Assembly (NCBI GenBank): GCA_963753815.1
Contig: CAVWDU010000004.1
Location: 434,001 to 498,000 of the forward strand
Reading direction: 5' to 3'
Length of the DNA: 64,000 bases
DNA from: CAVWDU01 sp963753815
GTDB taxonomy: Bacteria > Pseudomonadota > Gammaproteobacteria > Pseudomonadales > Halieaceae
Each line of letters begins with the position of its first letter. The first letter of the stretch is position 1. Under the pieces are notes generated by a model, which saw nothing but the letters and a program-made list of their open reading frames with translations, ran no database searches and was not told where the DNA came from. Below are positions 8,509 to 18,143 of this stretch, one piece after another. The translations under genes were made by a program, and so were the position numbers.

Positions 8509-10428
8509 TCAACGAACGGCGCCGCTGGCGGATTCGGCCTGGCGCTTCTGTTTGCGCAACCAGGCAGCTGCGATGGGCGCCTGCACCGGCGGCTCAGGCG
8601 GCTTGAAACCGGTTTCGTCCAGGCAGGATGCACGAAGTGACTCCAGAGTGCCTCCGAAGTTGAAGGCCGGGATTTCTCCGCGGTCTTCTCGCATCGTTTC
8701 GCGGAGCGCCTCACTTGCGTCAATGTCGACGGTAAGATCGTCGTTTACGACGACCCCGTAGCGACCGACGCCATCACGGGTGACCAGCCCCGACTCGAGG
8801 TCGTAGGCGATAGCGTCATAGGGCCGTTCGAGTGGGTCTCCCCAGCCGCCGCCACCCCAGGTTTCGAATACGAGGCGATCGCCGGGATGAACGTGCACGT
8901 CGTCAATCTTTGACGGAAGATTTTCAGTCGTCTCGTCGGTGCGAAAAAGTGTTTTGCGGCTTCGGGTACCCGGGAGGCCGCCCTTGACACCCCAGGGGTA
9001 GGTAAACCACCTGTCGTCGTGGATGGAGATCTTGCCTTCAACCAGGAACGTATATTCGGTTCTGACACCGTTGCCACCGCGATGGAGCCCGGGACCGCCG
9101 GTATCGGGTATCGACTCGAAGCGCTCTACGCGAATCGGAAAGTAAGCCTCGGTGTACTCGTTCGGGACGTTGCGCATCTTGGGCCATAGCGAGTGCCCAT
9201 CGGGTCCGTCTCCACCCGGCTTGCCCGGGATGCCGCCGAACCCGATCTGGAACATCAGGAACCAGTCGTCCCGATCGTTGAATCCCGAGAACATCAGGTG
9301 CGGGCTGTCTGAAAATCCGGCAGCAACCAGGAAGTCGGGGTTGGCCGTCCCGAACAGTCCGCTGATGATATCGAAAATCCTGCCCAGTGCATGGGTACGC
9401 CCGTTGAGCGCTGCGGGTGCAACAGGATTGAGTAACGTGCCCTTGGGAATCCTGACGTCGATGAGATCGATATAGCCATCGTTGAGCACGATCTGCGGGT
9501 CGAAAACATTGACCATGAACTGACCGCAGAACATTTTGAACATGCGGTCATTCAGCAGGAAGTTAATACAGCCTGCGGATTGTGGGGCGGTTCTGGAAAA
9601 GTCGAAAACGAGCTTGTCACCCTCGCGCCACATTTCGCAGCCGATCTTGTAGGGGCCATACCCGAGTGCGTCGTCACAGATCCAATCTTCAAAGACGACC
9701 TTTTCCTCCGGCATTGTCGATACGATCAACTCGCGCATGGCCTCGCGATTGCGGGCCAGTAACTGTTTCTGCGCGGATACCAGCACATCTGCCCCGAACC
9801 TGTCAGCCATCTCGACAAGCCGTGCAGCCCCGGTCCTGCACGCAGAGAGGATTGCGTAAAAATCGGCCTCGTTCCAATCCGGTGTGCGGGAATTTCTCAC
9901 GGCCATACGCACGATGTCCTGCTGAATCTCGCCCCTGGAAACCACCTTCACGGGCGGAATGACGATGCCCTCCTGCAGGATGTCAGTGGAAGTGACCGGC
10001 ATGGATGCTGCGGTTGAACCGGATATATCGCTCATGTGGCCGAACATCGCCGTCCATCCCAGCAGGCGCCCCCTGTAAAAAACCGGGGTGCACACCAGCC
10101 AGTCGTTGAGGTGGCTGATCGCGCCGTCGCAGGCATACGGGTCGTTGGTCAGCAGGACGTCACCTTCCTCGACCGTGCCATCGTAGTTATCCACAAAGCC
10201 ATCGACTGGCGACCCGAACTGCCCCGCAAGCATCTGGCCATCGCGGTCCGTCAGAACAGGAAAGCCATCCCGTTGCTCACGGATGATCGTTGAAATTGCG
10301 GTTCTGAAGAGGATAGCGTCCATCTGCACGCGGGCGTTCTGGATCGCATTTTCTATCACATCGAGCGTGACGGCGTCGACGTCTACCTCCTGCCAGGGGG
10401 TGGTATTTTTTTCAATCAGTGTCGCCAT
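8509..10428 (-). CDS. hyuB: Hydantoinase B/oxoprolinase-type subunit
   Basis: 639 residues, typical of HyuB/HpyB/AcxA-related subunits. Recognisable blocks are FRTAISTIIREQRDGFPVL near the N-terminus, VLLTNDPYACDGAISHLND, AMFGHMSDISG with metal-ligand-like His and Asp, and TWGGGGWGDPLERP towards the C-terminus. HyuA and HyuB form ATP-dependent enzymes that open cyclic amides (hydantoins, 5-oxoproline, caprolactam) or carboxylate ketones. An AGGAGG ribosome site precedes the ATG. It sits 18 bases after hyuA and abuts the next gene. A second pair is at 28380-32328. Confidence 0.93.
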   Translation of the reverse strand: MATLIEKNTTPWQEVDVDAVTLDVIENAIQNARVQMDAILFRTAISTIIREQRDGFPVLTDRDGQMLAGQFGSPVDGFVDNYDGTVEEGDVLLTNDPYACDGAISHLNDWLVCTPVFYRGRLLGWTAMFGHMSDISGSTAASMPVTSTDILQEGIVIPPVKVVSRGEIQQDIVRMAVRNSRTPDWNEADFYAILSACRTGAARLVEMADRFGADVLVSAQKQLLARNREAMRELIVSTMPEEKVVFEDWICDDALGYGPYKIGCEMWREGDKLVFDFSRTAPQSAGCINFLLNDRMFKMFCGQFMVNVFDPQIVLNDGYIDLIDVRIPKGTLLNPVAPAALNGRTHALGRIFDIISGLFGTANPDFLVAAGFSDSPHLMFSGFNDRDDWFLMFQIGFGGIPGKPGGDGPDGHSLWPKMRNVPNEYTEAYFPIRVERFESIPDTGGPGLHRGGNGVRTEYTFLVEGKISIHDDRWFTYPWGVKGGLPGTRSRKTLFRTDETTENLPSKIDDVHVHPGDRLVFETWGGGGWGDPLERPYDAIAYDLESGLVTRDGVGRYGVVVNDDLTVDIDASEALRETMREDRGEIPAFNFGGTLESLRASCLDETGFKPPEPPVQAPIAAAWLRKQKRQAESASGAVR

Positions 10429-10446
10429 GCCTATGCCTCCTCCTGC

Positions 10447-12501
10447 TCAGGAGTTGTCTCGAATCAAAAGGTTACCGACGGAATCCACCGTGGCATGACT
10501 GCCGGGAAGAATGACAGTGGTAGAGTCAAGCTCCGTAACAATTGCCGGGCCCTCGATACGGTCTCCAGCCAGGAGTTTCGCCCGGTCATAGATGATGCCC
10601 TCGTGGTATTCACCCCCGGAATAGATCCGGGTTTTCACTACTTCCGCCCGCGAGACGTTGCCATCACCCTGTTCCAGTTTCAGCTCCACGGCTTCCGCGC
10701 CCGGCCCGAGGACAATCACGCGTAAATTGACAACTTCCTTGGCCTTGGACAGCCGGAAGTTGAACATCTGCTCATGCATTTCGTCGAAGCGGCCCGCTGC
10801 CAGCGTCAGTCCATTGGCCTTGAACTCTTCGGGGGTAATCGTCACGCTGATATCGGCCGACTGCCCTGCATAACGGAGATCAACCTGATACCTGACTTCC
10901 TGCTTCTCCCTGGGCACGCCTTCCTCGTCCAGCGACGAGCATGCTCGCTCTGTCAGCTCGCTGAAGGCATCGGATAATTCTTGAGGTGAAGTTTCGTCAA
11001 CGAGTTTGATCAGCGACCGGGCGGCCTCGTCCCTCAGGCTGGTCGTGGCATCACCCGCCGCGCAGAGCACGCCCGGGCCTCTGGGTACGATCACCGGCCA
11101 GGCTCCCAGCAGTCTCCCCAACGAGTTGGCATGTAAGGGTCCCGCGCCACCGAAGGCCATCAGCGCAAAGCTGCGGGGATCATAGCCCTGTTCTACCGAG
11201 ACCAGTCGGAGCGCACCAAACATGTTTTCATTGACGATCCTGATCACGCCTTCGGCAGCTTCCTCTTTCGACATACCGAGAGGTTCGCTGATTTTCTCCA
11301 ACGCCTTCTCCGCCAGGTCTTTCCGGATTTCCATGTCCCCGCCGAGGCGTGCGTCCGAAGGCAGGTACCCCAATACCACGTTGGCATCCGTTACCGTCGG
11401 GTCCTCGCCCCCCTTGTCGTAGGCGGCCGGCCCGGGTACTGCGCCCGCCGAGTCGGGACCCACGCGGAGCGCTTTGGTCAGTTCGGGAACATAGGCAATC
11501 GAGCCGCCACCGGCACCTACGGTTCGAACATCCACTGAGGATGCCCTCACGACGACGTCATGCACGACGGTCTCCCGCCTCACCTGCGCCTCTCCGCCCT
11601 CGACCAGGCAGACATCCGTTGACGTCCCGCCCATGTCAAATGTGATGATGTTTTCAAACCCGGACTGCCTGGCGACCCAGATCGCGCCCGCCACGCCGCC
11701 GGCCGGCCCGGACATCAACAGGTTGACCGGATACTCACTAGCAGTCTGGGCCGCGGCGAGGCCTCCGTCGGAGCGGAGAATTGACAGACTCACCGATCCG
11801 GTTCGCGCCTCCAGTCCACTTTTCAGGTTGGTGATATAGCGGGAAACAACGGGCTTCACGAAGGCGTTGGCAACGCTGGTGATCGCGCGCTCGTACTCCT
11901 GGACTTCGGGCAGGGTGCGGGATGAAACCGAAATCGCCACGTCGGGCATAATCTCACGTACGATGGTTTCGACTTTTTCCTCGTGCTCGCCGTTCACGTA
12001 GCTGTTCAGCAGACAGATCGTGACAGACTGGACGTCGCTTGCCTTGAGCTTTTCGACCTCGCGGCGTATCTGCGCCTCGTCGAGGGGGCGAACGACGGCA
12101 CCGTCTGCCCCGATGCGACCGGATACCTCTACCGTGTTTTTGAGCTCGGCCATCGGCCTGCCCTTGACGAAATTGATCCAGCCCGAGAGCGCACCGGGTA
12201 CGAATCCGCGCGCGAGGTGCAGTATCTGCCTGTAGCCTTCGGTGACAATGAGCCCGACCCGGGCTCCTTTGCCGGTTAGAACGGCGTTCGTCGCCACCGT
12301 AGTGCCGTGCATAACGGCCCTGATCGACGCCGGGTCGACGCCATTCTCTGTACAGACCTTTTCTATGCCATTGATCACCGCAATTGACGGATCTTCCGGC
12401 GTTGATGGCACCTTTGCCATCAGTGGTTGACCGCCATCGTCGTCCAGCACAAATACGTCGGTGAACGTCCCCCCGACATCGACTCCTACACTAAAAGCCA
12501 T
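10447..12501 (-). CDS. hyuA: Hydantoinase A/oxoprolinase-type ATPase subunit
   Basis: 684 residues from the ATG at 12501, which has GGAG 8 bases upstream. A longer open frame to 12552 adds residues not seen in the family. Landmarks are GVDVGGTFTDVF (actin-like phosphate loop), MHGTTVATNAVL, the second phosphate segment FDMGGTSTDVCLV, and AGGGSIAYV. The subunit activates the substrate amide by ATP-dependent phosphorylation for ring opening with HyuB. It is the first gene of the leftward operon that ends at 1812 and is divergent from the GntR regulator, which probably controls it. Confidence 0.93.
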   Translation of the reverse strand: MAFSVGVDVGGTFTDVFVLDDDGGQPLMAKVPSTPEDPSIAVINGIEKVCTENGVDPASIRAVMHGTTVATNAVLTGKGARVGLIVTEGYRQILHLARGFVPGALSGWINFVKGRPMAELKNTVEVSGRIGADGAVVRPLDEAQIRREVEKLKASDVQSVTICLLNSYVNGEHEEKVETIVREIMPDVAISVSSRTLPEVQEYERAITSVANAFVKPVVSRYITNLKSGLEARTGSVSLSILRSDGGLAAAQTASEYPVNLLMSGPAGGVAGAIWVARQSGFENIITFDMGGTSTDVCLVEGGEAQVRRETVVHDVVVRASSVDVRTVGAGGGSIAYVPELTKALRVGPDSAGAVPGPAAYDKGGEDPTVTDANVVLGYLPSDARLGGDMEIRKDLAEKALEKISEPLGMSKEEAAEGVIRIVNENMFGALRLVSVEQGYDPRSFALMAFGGAGPLHANSLGRLLGAWPVIVPRGPGVLCAAGDATTSLRDEAARSLIKLVDETSPQELSDAFSELTERACSSLDEEGVPREKQEVRYQVDLRYAGQSADISVTITPEEFKANGLTLAAGRFDEMHEQMFNFRLSKAKEVVNLRVIVLGPGAEAVELKLEQGDGNVSRAEVVKTRIYSGGEYHEGIIYDRAKLLAGDRIEGPAIVTELDSTTVILPGSHATVDSVGNLLIRDNS

Positions 12502-12649
12502 TTCATACTCCGCTAGCGTCGCGAAACCACCTCCCCAGAGTAGGCAATTCAATCTTCCCTTGTCAATATAAATTCGAACAAATCAATTTAAAAGTATGAT
12601 ATAACCGGTGTGCATTCGCATTGGCAGAATTACAGGCACAACGGGAGGG
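12502..12649. promoter_or_regulatory. Divergent promoter region between hyuA and the GntR gene
   Basis: A 148-base AT-rich stretch in otherwise GC-rich DNA. On the minus strand a TTGACA hexamer (around 12562-12567) could be the -35 of hyuA, although the matching -10 is poor. On the plus strand TATGAT (around 12594) could be a -10 for the regulator. AAATT/AATTT arms around 12570-12590 could form part of a GntR operator. Assignments are by eye only. Confidence 0.45.
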
Positions 12650-13399
12650 ATGGTCTTGAGCCAACAACAACAGGTCAACGAATCGACCCAGTGCAAGCTC
12701 TATGATCTGTTCAGATCCCGAATAGCAGACGGCTACTACCCGGTCCGGGAGTTGCTTCCCACCGAGAAGCAATTGTGTGAGGAGCTTGGTGCCAGTCGTT
12801 ACGCCCTCCGGGAGGCCATGGCGCGTCTGGAGTCTGAGGGAATGATCAAGAGAAGGCGAGGGTCCGGTTCCACCGTGCTGCGTCGCTTGCCCTCGGCTAT
12901 TTCTCGCTCCGGTGTTGCATCGAGGGAAGATCTTCTGAATTATGCCTCCACTACCTCCATGCAATGGAACTCCGGTGAGCTTATCCGCACAGATGGCAAG
13001 CTGGCACGCCGCCTCGGGTGTGACGAGGCACGGCAATGGCAGTCTATGAGCGGCCTGCGCCTGGACGAGGACGATGAGCCGTTAGCGCTGGTCAACGTCT
13101 ATGTCGATGCCGAGTATGCTGCGCTGCCCGAGCCGAAAAAACTCGGTCGTAAACCGATTTATCAATGGCTGGAGAGTGCGCACGGGCTGCGGCCGCACGC
13201 CGTTTCACAGGACATACGGGCGACGCGTCTGGCAGCACGTCAGGCCGAGGAGTTGCGGGATGTGGCCGAGGCCTCTGCGCTCGAGGTTATTCGCCGCTAC
13301 TTTGATGCTGACGGTGCAATCTTTCTCATATCGCAGAGCATCTATCGCTCGCAGGATTTCGTGCTCAACCATGTTTTCTATCTGGGCGATGAATCCTGA
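12650..13399 (+). CDS. GntR/HutC-family transcriptional regulator (UTRA domain)
   Basis: About 249 residues. The N-terminal winged helix has the GntR pattern LLPTEKQLCEELGASRYALREAMARLESEGMIKRRRGSGS in continuous register (split here by eye at G-A-S-R), followed by a UTRA effector-binding domain. The start is uncertain: ATG 12650 directly follows GGGAGGG, while TTG 12656 has better spacing to it, and GTG 12608 is less likely. HutC-type regulators usually repress until a pathway intermediate binds. Its place between the two arms suggests it controls both the hyuA operon and its own rightward operon. Confidence 0.9.
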   Translation: MVLSQQQQVNESTQCKLYDLFRSRIADGYYPVRELLPTEKQLCEELGASRYALREAMARLESEGMIKRRRGSGSTVLRRLPSAISRSGVASREDLLNYASTTSMQWNSGELIRTDGKLARRLGCDEARQWQSMSGLRLDEDDEPLALVNVYVDAEYAALPEPKKLGRKPIYQWLESAHGLRPHAVSQDIRATRLAARQAEELRDVAEASALEVIRRYFDADGAIFLISQSIYRSQDFVLNHVFYLGDES

Positions 13400-13428
13400 A
13401 GCGCCACGATCACTGGAGGACTTGGCCC

Positions 13429-14751
13429 ATGACGGTTCGGGATACGGGACATGATCAGGCTGTCGGCGCAGCGGTGCGCGCCATAGAAGAGTTGAATCCC
13501 AGCGTGAATGCGGTTCTTCACGCGCAAATGCAGCCTGCCCTGGATGTCGATAGCCCGACGCGACCAGTCCTTATAAAGGATTGTATGCATGTGCGTGGGC
13601 TCCCCACTACCTATGGCTCAGAGATTTTTGCGGCCAGTGCTGCCGTTGACCGGGATGCGACTGTTATCGAGAGACTGCGGGCCGCCAACATGACGATTGT
13701 CGGCAAGGCCAATCTCACTGAGTTCTGCTTCGGCGCAACCGGGCAGAACGACTGTTTTGGCAACTGTAGAAATCCCTGGGACACAGAGCGCATAACAGGA
13801 GGCTCGAGCAGCGGCTCTGCCGCAGCTGTTGCCAGCGGCATGGTGCGGATGGCGCTGGGCACCGATACCGGCGGCTCGGTCAGGGTTCCGGCGGCGCTGT
13901 GCGGCGTTGTCGGATTGCGTCCGACGCTCGGGCGGGTTCCCAACACGGGCTGTCTTGAAGTCAGCACCGTTAGCGACACTATCGGTCCGCTGGCTGCTAC
14001 AGTGGAAGAGGCGGCCTGGTTATTCGACGTGATCCAGGGTTATGACGCAGCAGACCCTCTCTCGGTGGCAACAGGCCCCGGCGCGCTACCGACACTCGAA
14101 GAGGGTGTGAGTGGTCTGACCATTGGTCGTCTTGGGGGTTTTTTTGCCGAGAGCCTGGACCGGGCGATCGAACGTGGAATCACCGACGTGTGGACGCTAC
14201 TCGAGACCCAGGGCGCGCGCCTGACCGACGCGGAGCCCGCTGATGACCGCGCCATCAGGGAGCACCACGCATTCCGCTTCATACTGGCAGACGTTGCCGA
14301 GGCGCGCAAAGATCTTATGGAGGACCCGGTGCAGCGATCACGTCTCGGCACCGAAGTAGCACGACGCCTGGAATTGGGTCAGCAGGTCTCGGGCACGGAA
14401 TATGCGGCGAGCGTGCGTTCATTGCTTGCTCTCAAGAAATGGCTTCGGGACTTATTTGACGGGGGCGTCGATCTGCTGCTGTCACCGACGACCCCCGTCA
14501 CTGCGCCACTATGGGTAAACTCGCAGGACATGGTGGAGACCACGCGACTCGTTTCCCGTTTCACCTACGATCTGGGTGCGACCGGGGTGCCCTCGATATC
14601 GGTGCCGATGGGGCTTGATGAGCGGGGCCTGCCTATGGGGGTCATGCTTGTCGCGCCCTGGGGTAAGGAGGCGGTACTGTTGCGCGCTGCGCGTGCCGTT
14701 GAGCGCGGGCTCGCGCTGACGGGCAAGCCGCCAGTCCGGGCAAGGGAATAG
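13429..14751 (+). CDS. Amidase (amidase-signature family)
   Basis: 440 residues with the complete Ser-cisSer-Lys machinery: K50 (VLIKDCMHV), the Ser/Gly-rich GGSSSGSAAAVASG (cis-Ser about 126-127) and nucleophile S150 in GTDTGGSVRVPAA. These enzymes hydrolyse linear amides, including half-amides, to acid plus ammonia. The ATG lies 29 bases after the regulator stop. It probably removes the remaining amide after HyuAB opens a ring, alongside the isochorismatase-type hydrolases. It is somewhat shorter than GatA (about 480), and there is no GatB or GatC nearby, so a tRNA amidotransferase role is unlikely. Confidence 0.92.
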   Translation: MTVRDTGHDQAVGAAVRAIEELNPSVNAVLHAQMQPALDVDSPTRPVLIKDCMHVRGLPTTYGSEIFAASAAVDRDATVIERLRAANMTIVGKANLTEFCFGATGQNDCFGNCRNPWDTERITGGSSSGSAAAVASGMVRMALGTDTGGSVRVPAALCGVVGLRPTLGRVPNTGCLEVSTVSDTIGPLAATVEEAAWLFDVIQGYDAADPLSVATGPGALPTLEEGVSGLTIGRLGGFFAESLDRAIERGITDVWTLLETQGARLTDAEPADDRAIREHHAFRFILADVAEARKDLMEDPVQRSRLGTEVARRLELGQQVSGTEYAASVRSLLALKKWLRDLFDGGVDLLLSPTTPVTAPLWVNSQDMVETTRLVSRFTYDLGATGVPSISVPMGLDERGLPMGVMLVAPWGKEAVLLRAARAVERGLALTGKPPVRARE

Positions 14752-14837
14752 ACCAATAGATTCGAATACATAAGTAGATAAATCGCATTTATTAATGCAC
14801 ACTCTCTTCGGGCGATTGTTAATCGAGAGGAATAGCT

Positions 14838-16022
14838 ATGGCGACGACCAAACCACTGCAGGGCCTCAGGGTCATCAGTTTCGAGCAATTTGGAGCGGCG
14901 CCCTATGCCACCATGTTTCTGGCGGACTTCGGCGCCGAGGTCATCAAGGTGGAGAATGCAAACGGTGACTATGCCAGACAGACGGGGCCGCAAACACTCG
15001 AGCCCGGCGACAGCCTGTACTACCAGTGCTTCAACCTGAACAAGAAAAGCATGGTGTTGAATCTAAAGAACAGTGCCGACCGCGAATTATTTGAAACTAT
15101 GGTCGTCGACTGCGATGCGGTCGTGAACAACCTCCGGGGCAGCCTCCCGGCGAAGCTGGGTATTGATTACCAGTCACTCAAGGCGATAAAACCCGCAATC
15201 GTCTGCGGGCACATTTCTGCTTATGGCAGGACTACTTCCCGTGCGGATTGGCCCGGTTACGATTTTTTGATGCAGGCGGAAGCAGGCATCATGGCGCTCA
15301 CCGGCGACCCTGATTCAGAGCCGACCCGAATCGGCCTGTCCATGATCGACTATATGGCCGGCATGATGCTTGCCTACGGTGTGACCAGCGCAATACATTC
15401 CGCGAGCAAAACGGGCGTGGGCATGGATATAGACGCTTCGCTGTTCGATACGGCGGTGCATCAGCTGGCCTACCAGGGCACGTGGTATCTCAACGAGGGC
15501 ATTGTCACTCCGAGAATGCCCCGTGCAGCTCACCCGTCCTCGGCTCCCGTCCAACTGTACAAGACATCTGACGGGTGGATTTATATCTGCTGTATGAACC
15601 AGAATTTCTGGGAACTCTTGCTGAGTCTGGTCAACAGGCCCGAACTTGGTGAAGATCCTCGCTTCGCCACGATGTCCGAGCGTCAGAAAAACCGCGAAGC
15701 CCTCGGCGTTATACTCGACGAGGTGCTCAGTGGAAAAACATCGACACAGTGGATGGAGATTCTGAAAGGCAAGATTCCCGCCGCGCCAGTACGGCAACTG
15801 GACGAGGCGGTAGATAACCCGTTCCTGGAAGAGGCCGGGATGATCAATCGCGTGAAGCATTCCTCAGGTCGGGACCTTCGTTTTTTCTCCAACCCCGTAA
15901 AAATCAATGGAGAGCGCGTGGGGCAACAGGCCGCTCCAGCGCTCGATGAACACGGTGACGCGTTGCGCCGGGAATATACCCCGCACGGAAAAAGGCCAGG
16001 CTCCATCGGCAGCAACGCCTGA
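14838..16022 (+). CDS. CaiB/BaiF family (class III) CoA-transferase
   Basis: 394 residues starting GLRVISFEQFGAAPYATMFLADFGAEVIKVE, the standard class III opening, with GxxxxDIDASLFDTA in the middle. Class III enzymes move CoA from a donor such as succinyl-CoA to a carboxylic acid through an aspartyl-CoA thioester. A good ribosome site (GAGAGGAATAGCT) precedes ATG 14838. A second transferase follows after only 19 bases. The pair could act on different acids or form a heteromer; the sequence does not decide this. Confidence 0.92.
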   Translation: MATTKPLQGLRVISFEQFGAAPYATMFLADFGAEVIKVENANGDYARQTGPQTLEPGDSLYYQCFNLNKKSMVLNLKNSADRELFETMVVDCDAVVNNLRGSLPAKLGIDYQSLKAIKPAIVCGHISAYGRTTSRADWPGYDFLMQAEAGIMALTGDPDSEPTRIGLSMIDYMAGMMLAYGVTSAIHSASKTGVGMDIDASLFDTAVHQLAYQGTWYLNEGIVTPRMPRAAHPSSAPVQLYKTSDGWIYICCMNQNFWELLLSLVNRPELGEDPRFATMSERQKNREALGVILDEVLSGKTSTQWMEILKGKIPAAPVRQLDEAVDNPFLEEAGMINRVKHSSGRDLRFFSNPVKINGERVGQQAAPALDEHGDALRREYTPHGKRPGSIGSNA

Positions 16023-16041
16023 ACACAGGGAGCTAGCCCCT

Positions 16042-17175
16042 ATGAAGCTTGAAGGTGTCAAAGTCATAGATCTCAGCATGTTTCTGCCGGGTCCGGTAGT
16101 CACCCAGATGATGGCTGATCACGGTGCGAAGGTGATACGTGTAGAGCCACCGGGGGGAGAGCCAAGTCGTGGTTTCGGTCCGTTTGATGAATCCGGAGAA
16201 TCCATTTGGTATCGCAACACCCACCGGGGAAAACGCAGCCTTGAGCTTGATTTGAAGAACCCCGAGCACCGCGCAAAGCTGATCGAACTTGCCAGAGATG
16301 CCGACGTGTTCATCGAGGGCTTCCGCGCCGGGGTGGTGAAGAAGCTGGGCGTGGATGCAGAAACCCTGTGTGCGCTGAATCCGCGACTTATCTATTGTTC
16401 GCTATCCGCCTTCGGCCAGGATGGTCCGCTTTCGGTCAAGGCCAGCCATGACATGGGCGCGCAGGCATTTACCGGGTTTCTCGCGCTGAATGATAACGGT
16501 GACGACAAGCCGGTTGTGCCGGGCATGCCGTCCGCGGATATGGCGTCTGCCCTGACGGGATTGAATGCCATACTCATGGCCCTGTACCGCAGGGAGACGA
16601 CGGGGAAGGGCGATGTCATCGACGCCAATATGTACGACGCATTGATGGCGTGGACGGCGCATCTTTCAGGCCCGGTATTTCACGAGCGAGTGCCGCCAAC
16701 AACACGAACCCACCGGTCGATTGGTGGCTCTGGCTTCTATAATATCTATGAGACGCGTGATGGGCGCCATATCGCGCTGACAGGCAGGGAGCTGAAATTC
16801 GCCGGGGCCCTGCTCAAGGCACTTGATCGTGAAGAACTGTTTGAACTCGCAAAGCAGGACCCGGGCCCGGAGCAACAAAAACTGATTGCTGAATTGCGGG
16901 CCGTCTTCCAGGAGAAGACGTTCGACGAGTGGCGGGATTTCCTGGCTGGTGTGGAGGTCAGCTGGGCTCCGGTACTCAACATGGCGGAGGCTTTCGATCA
17001 CCCCCATGCCAGGGCACGAGAGATGTTGTTCGAGGACAGCACGGGTACAGAGCTTCCTGGCACACCGATCAAGTTCATGCATGAGCCGGGCAGGGTAAGG
17101 ACCCGTGCGCCGCGATTGAATGAATTTGCCGACGAGGCATCCTCAACCGGCTGGGATTACGAAAGCAGGGATTGA
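16042..17175 (+). CDS. CaiB/BaiF family (class III) CoA-transferase, second copy
   Basis: 377 residues from ATG 16042 (GGGAGC upstream); the open frame extends back into the previous gene without family similarity. It opens VKVIDLSMFLPGPVVTQMMADHGAKVIRVEPP, the class III pattern. The likely catalytic Asp is in PSADMASALTG, followed by GDVIDANMYDAL. It is only distantly similar to its neighbour, so this is not a recent duplication. It would activate the acid made by the amidase for the acyl-CoA dehydrogenase, hydratase and lyase on the opposite arm. Confidence 0.92.
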   Translation: MKLEGVKVIDLSMFLPGPVVTQMMADHGAKVIRVEPPGGEPSRGFGPFDESGESIWYRNTHRGKRSLELDLKNPEHRAKLIELARDADVFIEGFRAGVVKKLGVDAETLCALNPRLIYCSLSAFGQDGPLSVKASHDMGAQAFTGFLALNDNGDDKPVVPGMPSADMASALTGLNAILMALYRRETTGKGDVIDANMYDALMAWTAHLSGPVFHERVPPTTRTHRSIGGSGFYNIYETRDGRHIALTGRELKFAGALLKALDREELFELAKQDPGPEQQKLIAELRAVFQEKTFDEWRDFLAGVEVSWAPVLNMAEAFDHPHARAREMLFEDSTGTELPGTPIKFMHEPGRVRTRAPRLNEFADEASSTGWDYESRD

Positions 17176-17362
17176 GCGTCAGGCCCGATTCCCCTGGAGT
17201 TCAAGGATTTTCAGTATGGAGCCAGATTATTAAAGGGACCGGCCCTGGTTTCGACAGCGTAACGGCTGGACCAGCTTGTCGGCGGCCACGGAAATCAACC
17301 GTTTCTGCCATGGATTGAAGAATCTGGCGGAGTATCCTCCACTACAGGCAAAAGGAGAAGTC

Positions 17363-18112
17363 ATGTCAAAGAAAATCAAGATCATCGTCCCCATTCCTAT
17401 GGACGAAGCCGGTGTCGCCAACCGGGCAGAGCAGATCCCTCCCGAGATGGTCGGCGATGGCTTTGAGGTCGTTTTCGAGGCGGTAAGCTGGGGTGCGGCG
17501 TTGGGCGACAGTTACTACGACGCTCTGCTCATGGATATGAGTGTATTCGAGGCCGGCATACGCGCTGAAGAAGAGGGCTTCGATGCTGTCTGCATAGATA
17601 CTGTCAGTGACTCGGGGATGTATGCGCTGCGCTCTCGCCTCTCCATTCCTGTAGTGGGGCCCGGACAGGCTTCGCTGCACACCGCCTGCATGCTCGGGCA
17701 CAAATTTTCGGTCGTTACCATGTGGCCCCAGTGGTTTCATTTTTATCGGAAGACCATAGGCGAGTACAAGCTTGAACCGCGCTGCGCTTCCTTGAGGTCC
17801 ATTGATACCCGGCCGGATCTCCAGGAGCTTCTGGAAGGAAAGGAGGAGGTTGTTTTCCAGGCGCTGGAAGCTGAATCGCGGAAGGCCATCGAGGAAGACG
17901 GCGCGGATGTCATCGTGCTTGGCTCAACGACAATGCATCAGTCGCACGCGCACCTTGCCAGCGTGCTGCCCGTGCCGGTAATCAATCCTGGACAAGTGTC
18001 ATTCGAGCTATGCAAGATGTACCTGAACCTGGGTCTGACCCACAGTAAGACGGCATTCGCTTCACCTGAACAACCCAACGATGCTGGCGTACTGGCCCGC
18101 GGAAACCACTGA
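17363..18112 (+). CDS. Asp/Glu/hydantoin-racemase-family protein without catalytic cysteines
   Basis: 249 residues from ATG 17363, preceded by AAAGGAGAAG. The fold blocks of the hydantoin-racemase/maleate-isomerase superfamily are present, but both expected cysteines are replaced. In GFDAVCIDTVSDSGM the first cysteine position is T80 (compare the family IDCFGDPG). In ADVIVLGSTTM the second is S188 (compare VLGCAGM). C77 is close to the first site but out of register. Normal two-base racemisation is therefore unlikely; a lyase, isomerase or decarboxylase role is possible. Relatives with this IDTVSDSG pattern are sometimes labelled HupH in databases, for which I see no basis here. Confidence 0.85.
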   Translation: MSKKIKIIVPIPMDEAGVANRAEQIPPEMVGDGFEVVFEAVSWGAALGDSYYDALLMDMSVFEAGIRAEEEGFDAVCIDTVSDSGMYALRSRLSIPVVGPGQASLHTACMLGHKFSVVTMWPQWFHFYRKTIGEYKLEPRCASLRSIDTRPDLQELLEGKEEVVFQALEAESRKAIEEDGADVIVLGSTTMHQSHAHLASVLPVPVINPGQVSFELCKMYLNLGLTHSKTAFASPEQPNDAGVLARGNH

Positions 18113-18143
18113 CACCGTAGCAAACCAAACCGGAGGATCAGCC

